Assembly: GCF_040939455.1 (NCBI RefSeq)
Contig: NC_134119.1
Location: 1,810,501-1,874,500 of the forward strand
DNA length: 64,000 bases
From: Microcebus murinus
Lineage: Eukaryota; Chordata; Mammalia; Primates; Cheirogaleidae
Direction of reading: 5' to 3'
Made by a program: the position numbers and the translations under genes. Shown piece by piece: positions 12,049 through 24,375 of the stretch (position 1 is its first letter; every line of letters begins with the position of its first letter). The notes under the pieces are model-generated. The model was not told the origin of the DNA. It did no database searches and saw only the letters and a program-made list of their open reading frames with translations.

Positions 12049-12739
12049 TGACTGTGGGGGATGCAGCCGGGCCAGAGGCGTGGGGGAGCTGGGTCGCAGG
12101 AGAGGCTGCGTGGCTGTAACGCGGCCACCCCGGGCCGTGGCTGTCCTTCGCCCGGGGCCTCAGCTCACGCCTGCTGGGCGGGCGCCATCGGGGCGTCCCC
12201 GCGGGGCTGCTGCGGGGAGGAGAGAGCCGGCGCGTGCGCAGTGCCCGGCAAACGGCTGCTGGAGGCCGGCGAGCTGCGTTGGAGCAGCACAGGTGCTTTG
12301 AATCGGGGTGTGACGGCCTCGAGGACCCACGCCCACCGTGCGGGGCAGCCGACACCACCCTCCTTCCTGCCGCTGGCCTGGCCCCGGGGACACCGCGGTG
12401 CTGGCGTGGCACACGCCACGTGGCAGAGCATGCCACGTGCAGGCCGTGGGCGCTGCCGAGCATGGGGCAGGAGGCCATCGCTGCGGAGGGTGGCGGGGCG
12501 GCCTCAGGGACACGGCAAGGCAGGTCTGGGGGCTGGAGAGGACAGGGTGTGTGTGGGGGAGGCGAGACCCCCAAGTCTGAAACGCGGGGCAGCAGAGGGG
12601 CGGGGGGAGGAAGGAGACCCCGACTGGGAGGGTCTGTGCCCAGGGCCCGCTGAGGGCAGGTGCGCGCGCAGCTCAAGGTCACCGAGTCAGGTCGGCGGCC
12701 CCTCCCGCGTCCCCCGGTGGCCCAGCCCCCACGGCGCGG
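12049..12739. other. Unique GC- and CpG-rich intron
   Basis: No gene or repeat is recognised here. Open frames are composition-driven. Confidence 0.45.
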
Positions 12740-12815
12740 CCCGGCTGAACAACAGCAGCGAACGCCCCGATGAATATGCATTTCATCAGCACAGCTAAAT
12801 AGCCCCTTTAAGCAC
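12740..12815. promoter_or_regulatory. Octamer-like candidate regulatory site
   Basis: The segment GATGAATATGCATTTCATC (near 12769-12787) contains overlapping POU-type ATGAATAT/ATGCAT motifs. It is followed by AGCTAAATAGCCCCTTTAAG. It stands out from flanking GC-rich DNA and is not a repeat I know. Confidence 0.3.
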
Positions 12816-12849
12816 GGCTTTCCTCCTCGCGGCCCAGGGCGGGGAAGAG

Positions 12850-13440
12850 GGTCTGTGATTACTCGGCGTCACTCGGCGTCGCGGGCCGTCCCAGCCTGGC
12901 CGGGGCTCGAGCCTCCCCGTGACTCACCCCGCTCGGCAGCAGAGGGAGAGAGCCCCCACGGGTGTCAGGGGCGACGCTGCCCCTCGGCCGGTGCACACAA
13001 GCTCTGCGTCACGGCACACGGCGCGGTGGGGGTGGGGAGCGCGTGGGCTCCGGCCCGGCCGCCTCTGTGCACACGCGTGATCGTCCTCATGACGCGTTTG
13101 GGGGCCGCGATAATTCAGAGCCGGGCGCCTCGGGATACAGGCGCACCCGGAACCCTCCGGAGACTGCGCGATGCCGCCCACGCGTGTGAGAGTGGCGTGG
13201 CCGGTGTGGGCTCGGACACGCGCCGGCTCCCTCCGCCTCCGTCCGTCTCTCGGAAGGTCCCCCCCCCCCCCACGTGCTGTGTGGCTTGGGCAGGACGCTT
13301 CGCCTCTCTGGGCCGACAGCCTCCCGCTAACATCTGGAGGGCGAGAGCCCTAGCCGTGGGGGTCGTCGCGCGGGTCAGGGGCGTGATTTGTGAAGCGCGC
13401 TCGGCACGGTGTCCGGCCCGTGGCGCGAGAGCGGTGACTA
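12850..13440. promoter_or_regulatory. CpG-dense block
   Basis: CpG is frequent throughout, including tandem CACTCGGCGT at 12861-12879. A C11 run lies at about 13260. No transcription start motif is identified, so promoter activity is speculative. Confidence 0.35.
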
Positions 13441-13479
13441 GCCACTCCTGCTGCGGCTCCTAGTTTGCACGTGCGGTTT

Positions 13480-13640
13480 TGTCTCCTTCTCCCTGCAAGC
13501 TTGAGCCCGACTCCAAAGCCCTCCTCCTCCGGGAAGCCTGCCCTGCTTGATCCCAACACGAAGCTCTTTCCTTCCTAACAACTCTGGTCCTGCTGGCCCT
13601 GCCCCACTGCCTCGGGGGACCACCAGCTTCCAGGGGCGCA
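13480..13640 (+). mobile_element. Possible L2 fragment
   Basis: Text such as TCCTCCGGGAAGCCTGCCCT followed by TGATCCCAACA resembles the L2 3' region. The match is short and diverged, so this is tentative. Confidence 0.3.
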
Positions 13641-14194
13641 GAGAAGCCCCCTCAGTCGCAGGTTCTCCCTGGGGCTGTCCCGGGACTAGGACGCGGGGCA
13701 CAGAGGCGTCCACAGTTCTGAAAATCCCAGAGGGTGGCTGGAGAGACAAAAGTCAGTCAAAGTGGGGTCACACCGATGTGTCACACCCCGAGAGAGCGAA
13801 CGTCTGGCTTTGACCCAGACGGGGGCTCTGTAGACGCGGGCGGGCCACGCCGTCTCCACCCACGGGCTGCGTGGTGTCCTCTGCCACCTGCTGCACGAGC
13901 CACTGCCGCAACACTGACTGCTAACGGCACAGGGAAACCAGGGCTGGGGGCCCCACAGACGCCCCGGAAGGCCCCCCGGGCGGTGGGGGCCGGGAGGTGG
14001 GCTCCGGGCAGGGTCTGGGGGGTGGAGCGCGCCCACGGATCTGGCAGGACGTAGCCCGGCCGCCCTCCTCCCTGGGAGTGCTCCAGGCGCCGTCAGACCC
14101 ACCCGGACCCACCGCCCTGGGTGTCGCTGGCTGTCCCCCGCGGGGACGGTCCTGTTCTGTCTCCAGCAGCCATGCGGGCGGAGAGGGCTCTGTC

Positions 14195-14520
14195 TGTAAT
14201 AGCAGCTGCTTTTTATAACAGTTAGCAAACATATGGTCCCAGTTATTATAAGAATTAACATCTCATAGGACAGAAGAAAATAAGTTTGGTGTTTAAGGAC
14301 GTGGAAAATAGAATTCTCCGATGCTTTTTTTCCCTAAGAATCTCAGCTGAACTCTGCCCCCAGAATAGCTGCTTTTCTATTTAGAAAATCAGGGAGTGAT
14401 TTGAGGAAACTCTCTAATCTCGCCACATAGTTTATCCCCTGTGAACATTAGGGGGGAATATTATTAGGCCGATAATGGTGACAGCAAATAGAAGCGTTAG
14501 TGGATTTTCAGGCTAGGAAG
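14195..14520. promoter_or_regulatory. Candidate conserved noncoding element
   Basis: This is an AT-rich island with CAGCTGCTTTTTATAACAG, ACATATGGTCCCAGTTATTA, AATATTATTAGGCCGATAAT and several TTAG/AATT cores. It has no repeat identity that I recognise and sits in a GC-rich intron. Confidence 0.35.
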
Positions 14521-15972
14521 GCGGCAGCGTCTCCCGGGAATAACCTCCCTCTCCCCTTGTTCCGGCTCCTTCCTTCCCAGGGCTCCCGCGGGACAGACCC
14601 CCAGGCACAGGCTCAGGCCTGTCTCCTGTCCTCCGCGGGCGTCGGAGCGACCCAGCCAAGGTGCTCCCCACGTCCCGGCGGGAACTGCCCTGGAGAGACC
14701 CCGGTTTGCTTCTGAAACAGAGGAGCCTGAGCCTCCCCGGTTTTATGCCACTGAACCTGCTCCGTGCCAAGGCCGAGGAAAACTGCTTCCTTAAACCTTT
14801 TGCAAACTGAGAGAAGGAAGGCTGAATCCCTGAGCAGGAGCACTGGGGACCACAGGCAGCCGGGAGAACCGGGCACGGATAACCCGTCCTGGCTCCCACC
14901 TTGGCCTGCAGGAGCACGGCGCTTCTGGCTGGGGCATATTTTGCATTTGATAATCTCGGATTAACAGACTCAAAGACTTAGAATCGGAAAGCCAGTGCTC
15001 CTGTGGCTTGTTTTAATTCCAGCCTGGAATTCCCTCAGCCACGGCTGCCTCCGGGCCCCGAGAACACACGCTCAGAGCCGGCTTGCGGCTGGGATTCCAG
15101 CACAGGTTTTCCACGGGGGGGGGGGGTCTCTTGGGGGTCTTTGGGGCTCCTGAGCCCCAAGGAGTTTAAACTCACAGGGCGTCTCGACCTCTGAGATCCG
15201 GGAGTGAGGCTGCATTTTCCGTCGTCTCCCAGAGTGTCCCCGGGACAAATGTGGCCAAGGGTCGGGTCCAGGTCAGGAGCTGGACTCGTTCCGGAAAACG
15301 GCCACTGGCTGCCCTCCCCACTCACCGCCAGAATGGTCCGGCCGAAGATTCCGAGCCGAGATCCGACTGCTCTGAGTGTGGGAGTTTGCGACGTCCCGAT
15401 CATACCTGGGCTTTGGAGGAATCGGAGGGGCCCGGGCTGGAGCTGCTGCCTCCCTGCTGCTCCCCTTGGCGAGTGACAGCCCCCCCCCAGCCTCGGTTTC
15501 CCCTTTGGTGAAAACAGAGGGTTCCGGGCTCTTGTGGAGAGTCGCCTCATCCTGCCATCCCCCATCAGTGTGAGCCTCGCACCTGAGTGACCCCAAACCC
15601 CTGGAGGGACCAGGAGCCCTGCGGTCCCGGGTGCTCGGTGGGGGGTCGCAGAGGAGCCGGGCCTCGGAGGAGCCGGTGGAGCCCGTGGCCACTTCAAACA
15701 CCCCCCGCAACCTTGTGTGCTCGGCTAACCCTCAAAACTGAAGGGTTTGCTAACAGCGTTAGGAATTCTGTTTGAAATCTGCTGCGGGAATAATTCAAGA
15801 CCTTGCGCTCTGTGCAACAGGGAAGGCAGCGGGAGGGAGGCGGGGGGGAGGGGGCTCTGCTACGTGGGGGCCCTGGGCCGGAGCCTCAGCACCGAGGGTC
15901 CCCCGTGTTGGGGGAGCTGAGAGGGGCGCCAAACTCAGCCTGACAGGGCGGTGGCGCTCAGACCCCGTCTCC
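14521..15972. other. Unique intron before the first Alu
   Basis: The stretch contains a G13 run near 15115 and otherwise unremarkable GC-rich sequence. No exon is supported. Confidence 0.45.
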
Positions 15973-15984
15973 GGAACGCCTTTC

Positions 15985-16313
<329 letters not shown>

Positions 16314-16328
16314 GGAAACTCCTTTCTT

Positions 16329-16620
16329 ACCCCTAGTTCTCCGGGTCTCTCCTCCACCGATTTCCCACTCTCACCTAGACCTCGCCCTCACAGAGATCGC
16401 GTCTCTTCCTCCCCGGGACAGCCGCGTGGGCGATGCCCGTGCCAGGCTCCCAGACACGCCGGAACAGGAAGAGAGGACAGAAAACCACCCCGATCGGTGG
16501 GGCCAGGGCACACAGACTGACTCCAGACTCACGGTCTCGCCGCCCGCCAGGTGTGCCAGGTGTGCCAGGTGCCTCCCTGGGGGACTGGGTGCTTCCCCGT
16601 GGGGGGTGGATGTCCGTGCA
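16329..16620. other. Unique intron with a short triplication
   Basis: CCAGGTGTG is tandemly repeated near 16547-16572. Nothing else is recognised. Confidence 0.5.
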
Positions 16621-16624
16621 TTTT

Positions 16625-16760
16625 GGGCGATGACATTATCTTGCTGCCATTGTGTTAACTCTGGGCGTCCCGGCCACTTTACGCCCACTGATGGGTTTTG
16701 TGGCTGTTGGCTAATCAGTGGTGATGCAGAACGTGCTTTAAAATAAACGTACGCGGTGGA
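16625..16760. promoter_or_regulatory. Candidate conserved noncoding element
   Basis: This non-repeat island holds GATGACATTATCTTGCTGCC, GGCTAATCAGTGGTGATG and TTTAAAATAAACGTACG. It is followed at about 16777-16796 by a short (CAG)6 tract. Confidence 0.35.
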
Positions 16761-16776
16761 AAACCCAGTAGATTTG

Positions 16777-16796
16777 AGCAGCAGCAGCAGCAGCAG
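16777..16796. repeat. (CAG)6 trinucleotide repeat
   Basis: GAGCAGCAGCAGCAGCAGC is read directly. It is short and noncoding. Confidence 0.9.
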
Positions 16797-16799
16797 GAA

Positions 16800-19690
16800 G
16801 TCAGGGTACCCGCTGTCTCCAGCAGGGTGGGGAAGGCAGACTCGCCCCAGCAGGCGGGCCCACCAGACCCGGGCACGCTGGGAGGCGGTCCAGGATGGCG
16901 AGGACTCTCGCGCTGGGCGCACACAGCCGCTGCACGCTGCCGAGGGGCGGGTCCGTGGGGACGCCGCCTGGGGTGCGGTGTAGACTGCTCTTCTGTTGCA
17001 GATCGCAGTCGGAGTGCGTTTTGCACATATTCCCTTAATGTTCTGAAGGAACATTAAGCAGGACCTAGGAGGGGCCGAGCCCGGGCGGGAGACAAGCCCC
17101 ACACCTCATTAGGATCTGCGGTTCCTCCCTGATGTGTCCGAGGACTCGAACAAGGTCTAAATGGAGGCTTTTATCCCCCCCGACAGAGAAGGGCAGAGAG
17201 ATTATAAATGTGTCTTTGCACAGAGACGTGGCTGTATCGTGTTTGCGGTTGGCATTGCCACATCTGAAACAAGTCCGAGCAAACAAGATTGTGTCTGTGA
17301 GGTTCAACATCAGAGTCGGACCCTGGGAGTGGGGGCCCTTGGCGGCCTGTGGAGACAGTGCTCTTGAACCCAGAGCTCTGGCAGGGGAACGGGCCTTTGC
17401 ACCTCTGTCCTCGCCCGGGCGCCTGTCCCCTGGCCGTGGTGCCGACCAGCAGGTTGCAGCCCTGACGCTCGGCTCACGGTGACTTGCGTGCTCCCTGCAC
17501 ACGGCAGGAGCGTGTCCGAGTGCATCTGTCTGTCTGCAGCTCGCTTCTGTTTTAGACTCTGGGGTGCGGAGTTGCTGGCCACCGTCCCAGCTGGAGATGT
17601 GCCCAGGCCGGGCTCGCTGCTTCCCGGCCAGGTTGCCCCAAGGCAGTGCCCGGCCCGCCCAGCACCTCGCTGCGTCGTACTGTGCCTGCATCCCGCTGTG
17701 CCCACCGCCGAGTGGGTGCTCTTCGACATGAGAACGGATGACAGTCCTGACCGTCCTGCAGCTGACGGGGACCCAGCACAGACAAGACTCCCCATCACTT
17801 CACTTCCCTTCCGTACGTCAAACCTCCCCGCTAGCGGGGCGTCCCGTCACACCAGACATTTCCGGGTCGGTGAGCTCCATCGCCCTTTGTGGTCTGAAGA
17901 GCTGGTGCCGTCCCTCAGCTTCCCTTCCCCTCTGTTTATTTGCTGAGGACTACCTGGTCACCACTGCGTGGCTGGCCTCACAGGACATCACAGCACCACG
18001 CACCTGCCCAGGCCCCCTCCCTCCCACACCTCAGACGGGGCGGGGCCTGCGGTTCCCGGCTGGGAGGAGGCGGAGCGGATGGAGAAGGGAGATTTCTGAG
18101 TCCAAGCAATCTAGCTTCAGTGGCCTCACATTCGGACATTAGGTACCAGGACACCCCGTGACGAGCAGCTGAGAGCGAAGTCCACGCTGCGTTCACCCAA
18201 CCCCTGCCTGGTCTGAGACCCAGATGCTCGGGCCGGGCCCGGCGGCCGGTTCCAGGACACGGCGTGGGGACTCAGCGGCACCCACTGTCCCCACGCCGCT
18301 GACCCCCTTCCCAGCACGGCTCTCCCGGCCGGACAGGTTTCACCAGACCCCTCCTGACCCCCCGGGACCCGCCCTGGTAGCCATGCAACCGGGGGCTGGG
18401 GGGACTGCGGGTTACCCCACCCTGGACACTCCTGCATGGGGACCGAGAGGTGTTTTCAAAATCCTCCACCGTAGCGGTCTCTTAGCAACAACTGTTATTA
18501 GAGGGCTTCGGGGTAGTTAAAAAAAGATCTCCTTCTCCGGCAGGTGTCCTTGTGGCTCGAGGAGCCAGGGCTCTGCACCGTGCGCCACGGTGGCCCTGGA
18601 GCAGCTCGGCACTCGAGCACGTCCTGGGGACCCCCGTGGCCGCCACGTGGCCCTGGGACAGGAGCGGACTCCAGGACACCACCCCAGGTGGCCGCTGCTT
18701 TCGCACTCAGAGGAACGGTGTGCACTGATGTGTGCGGCACACGCGTGCCAACGTGCGTGTCCCCGACGCCTCGGCTGGGACCACGGCTTTGTCCCTGTCC
18801 CGCCTCTGCCCGGGACTCAGCAGCGCCGGGGGCCAAGGCGGCCGCTTCCCCGCAGCCCAGGCTGATCCGTGTCCAGACTCCGCCGGGCGTAGAACCCGCC
18901 ATGAGACTGCCCCTTGTCCCTGATGGTGCCAGGTGTGTGCACGTGTGTGCATGTTCACACGTGTGTGCGTTTCTACAGGGGGAGATTCTGGAATGTCCTC
19001 GAGTTCTCACATGGGTGTGGGGTTGCCTCCCGCCGTGGCTGTTCCTGACCGGGCAGAACTCTTCTTCACCTGGGCGATGCCCGCATACGGCGGGCGCGAG
19101 GGCCCCCCAGGACAGCGGGCGTGGGGGGCGGCAGCTCCTGGTCTGAGCCTTTGGGCACATTCACTTGGCCTGTGGACCCCCACTCCCCATTTCCCCAGTG
19201 GCAGTGAGGACACCCCCCTTGGGTCTTTGAAGGAACAAATGAGGTCACCGTGACTCGGGCTCAGTACACCTGACCCCTCCCGTCCCTTCGCTGGAGGGTG
19301 CCGCGGCTGCTGGCCACACGGACACAGGTGCGGGGGCTGCGGCCCCGGAGGAGACCTCCCTTTTCTTGCTGACCCGGGCTGGGCGCCGCGGACCACCTGG
19401 CTGCTCCCTGGACAAACGCTGCCAAGGATTCCAGACTTTTCCTCCAGCGCGAGTAACAAACAAATCGGGGCTCAGAGGTCCCCTCGGAGACCTGCCCGGT
19501 GTCCTGCAGGAAGGTCCTCTCGCCCAGGCGGGGTCCTGGCACATCTCGGCGGGGCCACCCCCGGCCTCGTCCGCACCCTGCTGGCTAGACGCCTAGCCGA
19601 GCCCTTGCGGGGCAGGACTGGCCGAGGGCACCTGCCGCTGTAACCACGACAACGCTTCGGGGCAGGCTCTCCAGGGGCCCCCGGCTCTCG
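16800..19690. other. Unique intron
   Basis: No exon or clear transposon is recognised. AT-rich spots occur near 17190-17300 and 18470-18530; the latter contains TCTTAGCAACAACTGTTATT, part of which resembles an RFX half-site. Confidence 0.4.
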
Positions 19691-19696
19691 AGGCCA

Positions 19697-19850
19697 TTGG
19701 CTCTCGACCTAGCTGCACGAGAAAACCTCCTGGGGACGTGGGAAGATGCCCCACGCCCAGGACACGCCCAAGACCAAGAACACCAGAGTGTGGGGGGTCT
19801 GGCGGCAGGAGCTGGCCCTGGAGGTTTCCCAGAAGCCAGTGCCCCTAAAT
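19697..19850 (+). mobile_element. hAT-Charlie remnant (MER20-like)
   Basis: GGCTCTCGACCTAGCTGCAC, then AAAACCTCCTGGGGACGT and ATGCCCCACGCCCAGG, parallel the hAT-Charlie element whose consensus reads TTCTCAACCTAGCTGCACAT with ATCACCTGGG. The exact subfamily is uncertain. Confidence 0.5.
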
Positions 19851-19949
19851 CTAAGTCAGCCAGAGCCCGGCCTGGCCTCTGCGCTCCTAGGAGCAAGCTG
19901 GATTTCCTTACAATAGCTTGGATGTTCGGGGTCTCTCCCTGGCCAGTGT

Positions 19950-20446
19950 CCGCCCGTCCCTGCCCGTCCCCGCTCATCCCTGCCCGTCCCCGCCTGTCCA
20001 CGCCTGTCCCCGCCCATCCCCGCCTGTCCACGCCTGTCCCTGCCCATCCCCGCCCATCTCCGCCTGTCCACGCCTGTCCCCGCCCATCTCCGCCTGTCCA
20101 CGCCTGTCCCTGCCCATCCCCGCCCATCCCCGCCTGTCCACGCCTGTCCCCGCCCATCCCCGCCTGTCCACGCCTGTCCCCGCCCATCCCCGCCTGTCCA
20201 CGCCTGTCCCCGCCCATCCCCGCCTGTCCACGCCTGTCCCTGCCCATCCCCGCCCATCCCCGCCTGTCCCCGCCCATCCCCGCCTGTCCCCGGCCATCTC
20301 CGCCTGTCCCCCCGTCCCTGCCCATCCCCGCCTGCCCCCCCCGTCCCTGCCCGTCCCCGCCTGTCCACGCCTGTCCCTGCTCATCCCTGCCTGTCCCAGC
20401 CCATCCCCGCCTGTCCCCGCCCGTCCCCGCCGGTCCCCTGTGCCCG
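19950..20446. repeat. 10-bp-period minisatellite, about 50 decamers
   Basis: The decamers CGCCTGTCCA, CGCCTGTCCC and CGCCCATCCC follow each other in exact 10-bp register from about 19985 to 20300, often as a 30-bp trimer. The register loosens towards 20310-20446. The spacing is close to one helical turn. Confidence 0.95.
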
Positions 20447-21290
20447 GGTGACGCTGCTCCTCCTCCTGCCTCTCACAGACATCCGTCCTCCAACCAGCAA
20501 GTCACTCCCACCTCTCTGCTTGTTTCCTTTGAAGTCTTTCTCCTGGGGAGGAACTCTATCAACAGACAGGCACAGAGACTGGCGTCAGGCGTGCGCACGC
20601 CCTGCCACCTGGAAGCAGGGTCTGCCACGCTTCCCCACGCTTCCCCACGCTCTGGCGCAGCCGCCGGCCCAGCTGGGGAGGGCGTTCTGGCCGCCACCTG
20701 TTCACTCGGTCCTCTCGCGGGAGGGCGTGGCAGGAGCCGCTGCGCGGCCAGACGCCGGGGTGAGTTGGGGAGAAAACCCCGTCGTGGCCGCCGGCCCTGA
20801 TGTCTGGGGGGTTCCGGGTCCTTTTGCTCCTGGGAGGCCACAGTCTCTGTTCTGCGCGAGAGCCTGTACCACCGGGTGTGGACACGTGTGGGATTCCGTC
20901 ACGGAACAGCGACACGCCCGGCATTCTCCATGTCCCCAGGCAATGTGGCTCTCCGTGCTGCGGGCGGGGACAGCACGGAAGGGGAGACCCCGGAGGAGGC
21001 GTCTCCCGCGGGCAGGGCCTCCCGGGCAGTTTCCCTGCCACTGAGGGCGCCACGGCGGCCGTCCTGGTGACCGTGAGTGGTTTCTTTTGGGCACAGACCT
21101 GCACAGCTGGCAACCCGGCAGCACAGCGCACACGGTCCCATCCTCTTATGAAACATAGATAACCTTCCCCCTCCCACAGGTTTGACGCTGGGCACCCCCC
21201 GAGTCACCCTGAAAGCAGCCGGACAGGTGGACTGACCTGTGACCCCCGTTTACGGCCGTCCAAGCGTCATTTCCTGACAGATGGGGGGAG
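20447..21290. other. Unique intron
   Basis: There is a short triplication of CCACGCTTCC at 20627-20652. Otherwise this is GC-rich unique sequence. Confidence 0.45.
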
Positions 21291-21294
21291 ACGG

Positions 21295-21480
21295 CCGCGC
21301 AGAGCGTTTAAGCCACTCAAACATTATCTGATTACTTCGGAACATTTATAGGGGCTAATTATAAGTAATAGTCGATCAGAAATGTAGCAGTTATAAAATT
21401 AATCTTCAGTAAACACAGCTCTGACAAGTGGCTGGTATTTATTTAACATACATTAAGAGCTTTTCAGATTTGCATGGAGA
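21295..21480. promoter_or_regulatory. Candidate conserved noncoding element
   Basis: This AT-rich, non-repeat island contains CAAACATTATCTGATTAC, GGGGCTAATTATAAGTAATA, ATAAAATTAATCTTCAG and CAGATTTGCATGGAG. Dense TAATTA and octamer-like ATTTGCAT motifs suggest homeodomain/POU binding. Function is inferred. Confidence 0.4.
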
Positions 21481-22585
21481 GAGCCCAGAGCTTAGGGGAA
21501 TCTCGGGACGGTTGATTGCGATGAAGTAGCTGTCACCCTTGCTCTGGGGCGGGACAAGCCTGGCTCGGGGGCTCATTCTTATTAGCTGCTGGCCTCGAAA
21601 GGGGGCGTCCGTGCGAGTCACGAGGGCAGGGCCAGCACCGTGCAGCGGCCAGACCCGGGACGCAGCAGCTGGGGACGCCCGCCGGGCGCTGCCCCGCCCT
21701 CTCCTGCAGCAGGAGGAGGGGCCGGGGGTCCCTGGCACGGGGAGCCCCCTCAGGGCCTTCTGTGCAGTGTGCTGTGTCCACAGGGTCCGACCCCCCGGAA
21801 CGGGGACCGGAGCGGGCAGCGTCTGTCCACGTGGCCCCAGTGGGTCTGGTGTGCGGGCGGCTCCGCCCGAGCTCTACGCCAGCAGCTTTGGTGGCATCGC
21901 TTCTCCCTGGGGACCTTCCCGCCTCCGTGGGCTGTAGCTTCGTGGCCACGCACCACGCGTGCTCACACGTGGCTGTGCAATTGCTTAGAAGTTGCTCAGA
22001 AGTTGGAAAAGGAGCCCGAGGGTCTGGACAGGCTCAGGACCGCAGCTGATTGTCTGCACTGAGGATTGTTCAGGACCCTGGGGGGCAGGGGAGACACGGA
22101 GGGGCAGGGAGGGGACGCGCCACGCCAGGCCACGCAGGGGTGGGGTGGTGGTGTTGTGCTCACGTGAGCTGTTTTGCAGACAGGCGGGAGCAGAGCTGGG
22201 AACGGTTGGCCCGGAGCAGTGACGTCGTCTGCCCCACCTTCCAGCAGGGGCCTGGGCGTCCGAGCAGGACAGGAGCCGGTCCCCGAGGGCGAGGGGCGTT
22301 CCCGGGAGGCCCAGCCCCGTCTGCGCCGAGACTCTCAGGCCAGTGGGGGAGCGTGACCTCGATTCCTCCTGTCTGGGACGACGGCGCCAGCGTCGGCGTG
22401 TTTCACGTCCCCTTCTCCCCAGTCAGCAGCCTCTTGTGAGTGGCGCCTGTCCCCTGCAGCCTCCAGCTCGGTTCTTAGCTCCCCGAACCAGCCTGTCTCT
22501 CGGGCCGTGGCGAGGTGCAGGGAGGCAGCCGTCTGGACCTGCGTCCACAGGGGTGGGGCTCCGTGTTCACTGACAGTGAGAATTC
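21481..22585. other. Unique intron
   Basis: No repeat or exon is recognised in this GC-rich stretch. Confidence 0.4.
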
Positions 22586-22587
22586 AG

Positions 22588-22760
22588 GTCAGGCCAGTGC
22601 TTCTCCACGGGGGCAACCCCCTGTGCCCCCCGAGGACACTGGTGATGTCTGGAGTCACTTGTGGTGGCCACAATGGGGGGTGCTGGCACCGCGGATGGAG
22701 ACCAGAGACCTGCAGGAGAGTCAGCGCAGCGGGGCTCCGAGACCCTGGGGCAGGGCGCTG
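22588..22760 (+). mobile_element. MER5A-type hAT-Charlie remnant
   Basis: GTGCTTCTCCACGGGGGCAA, GGTGATGTCTGGAGTCACTT and GCCACAATGGGGGGTGCTGG follow the MER5A consensus in order. The 3' end is eroded. Confidence 0.75.
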
Positions 22761-22764
22761 ACCC

Positions 22765-23598
22765 TCGTTGCAGAGAGACCCTGGGGCGTCTGAAACACGC
22801 ATGTCGTGAGCACAGGAGGGCACGGCGCCTGGGCTGGTTTCCACCCCACCTGCCTCCGCCCTGACGCCCTGCCCTGTGGGCAGCGCCACCTCCACCCACG
22901 GCTGATGGAAAGCCCAGGACCCAGCCCCTCTCTCCACCTGCCCCTCCCCGAGCAAGCCCTGCCGCTACTCCCCTGCAGCCCGCCCTGCCGCCCTCCCCTC
23001 CTCACCCCCACACGGCCCCAGCCCAGGCCCCCCATCTCGGCCCTGGCACCTCTCCCCAGCCGGGGGCTCAGGTGCCGCTCTGGCCCTTCCGTCCCCAGAG
23101 AGCAGCCAAAGGCACCTGGAGGATGCCACATCGACGGCAACTGCAGGCTCCTCACTGCGCCTGGAGCAACCCCCGCCCCTCCCTGGACCCGACAACCCTC
23201 CCACCACCCGCCCTCGCATCCACTGCCCCCGACACAGTCCTTTCCACTTTCTGCTGGCCCGCTCCTCCCTGCCCCGGGGCCTTTGCACAGCCCCTCCGGG
23301 CCCAGCAGGCCCAGCTGTGCGGCCGGCTCCCTGCCGAGGCCCCTGGCCCACCCAGAGCACGCGCTCCCCAGCCCGACCTTCGGGTCCCGCACCTCGCTCT
23401 GCTCTCTGCGTTCTGACCGTGTTCTGACAGCGTCCCGTACGCCGGTGCACGTGACCACGGCCGTCTCTGCCACCACGAGTGAGGGTGAGCGCCTCAGGAT
23501 GCGACCACGACTGCACGGCTGACCCCATGCCCGCCGCAGCTGGATCCCCACACTCGTCCCTTCGGGGACCAGGTGCAGCAGCGTGTTCATCCGGCCTC
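22765..23598. other. Unique intron, faint L2-like text
   Basis: GGGGCCTTTGCACAGCCCC near 23275 recalls L2 but is too short to call. No exon is seen. Confidence 0.35.
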
Positions 23599-23599
23599 A

Positions 23600-23999
23600 G
23601 AGGGACTCCCTGGAAAAACCTAGCATTTCCTCTAAGGAGAAATCCAGGTGAACTCACTTCTTTTCTGTGAGCCCACATTTTTGTTGTTGTTGATGATTTA
23701 GGAAAACAATGAAGAAGTCTGCTCTGGTCCTAAAATCTTCCTTAGGGATGGTCCTCACCATCAAGGTGAATTCGTAGCGTTCACAGCCAATGGGACGGCT
23801 GTTCCCCGAGTCCCTGGAAGAGTTTCCCACCACTGTCAAAATGTATCGCCCTTATTCTCAGCCGAGAGTTTTCAAACGTTGAAATGGTTTTAAGAATGAC
23901 AACTAATGAGGCAGGTTTTTGCCTGCTCTGTTTGTACTTTACTTCAAAGGCCTTAAGTGTTTTGAAAAAGTAGCTGGAGCTGTGTTGCTATGGTTATGC
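23600..23999. promoter_or_regulatory. Candidate conserved noncoding element with X-box-like site
   Basis: About 400 bp of moderate-GC, non-repeat sequence includes TTTTGTTGTTGTTGATGATT, CTTCCTTAGGGATGGTCC and AACTAATGAGGCAGG. At its right end GTTGCTATGGTTATGC (23984-23999) resembles an RFX X-box. A 61-aa minus-strand ORF lies here but has no codon or homology support. Confidence 0.35.
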
Positions 24000-24107
24000 T
24001 GGAGCTCTGGCCTGGGGTCCTGTTCCTGCCGGCAGCAGCGAGATGGTCTGTCAGGGAGAGTGCTAGGACGGCCTGGGGACAGATGGAGCCATGGGAGGAC
24101 AGGAGGG

Positions 24108-24375
24108 TGGATGAGCTGCTGGGTGGGCCGGTGGGCGGACAGGAGGATGGATGGGTGGGTGGGTGGACAGATGGATGGGTAGGCGGATGGGTGGGTAGAT
24201 GGACGGATGGATGGATGGACAGAGGGACAGATGGACCAGTGGGTAAACAGAAGGATGGATGAGTTGCTGGGTGAGCAGGTGGGTGGATGGATGGGTGGGT
24301 GGATGGGTGGGTGCATGGATGGGTGGATGGACAGATGGATAGGTAGATGGATGGATGGGTGGATGGACGGGCATT
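24108..24375. repeat. (GGAT/GGGT)n tetranucleotide array
   Basis: Degenerate GGATGGATGGGTGGGTGGAC units with AGAT interruptions run from about 24108 to 24375. The plus strand is purine-rich. Confidence 0.95.

Noticed and set aside
23654..23839. 61-aa minus-strand ORF in a low-GC island
   Set aside because: No homology, no initiation context and no conserved codon pattern that can be judged here; regulatory sequence is more likely.
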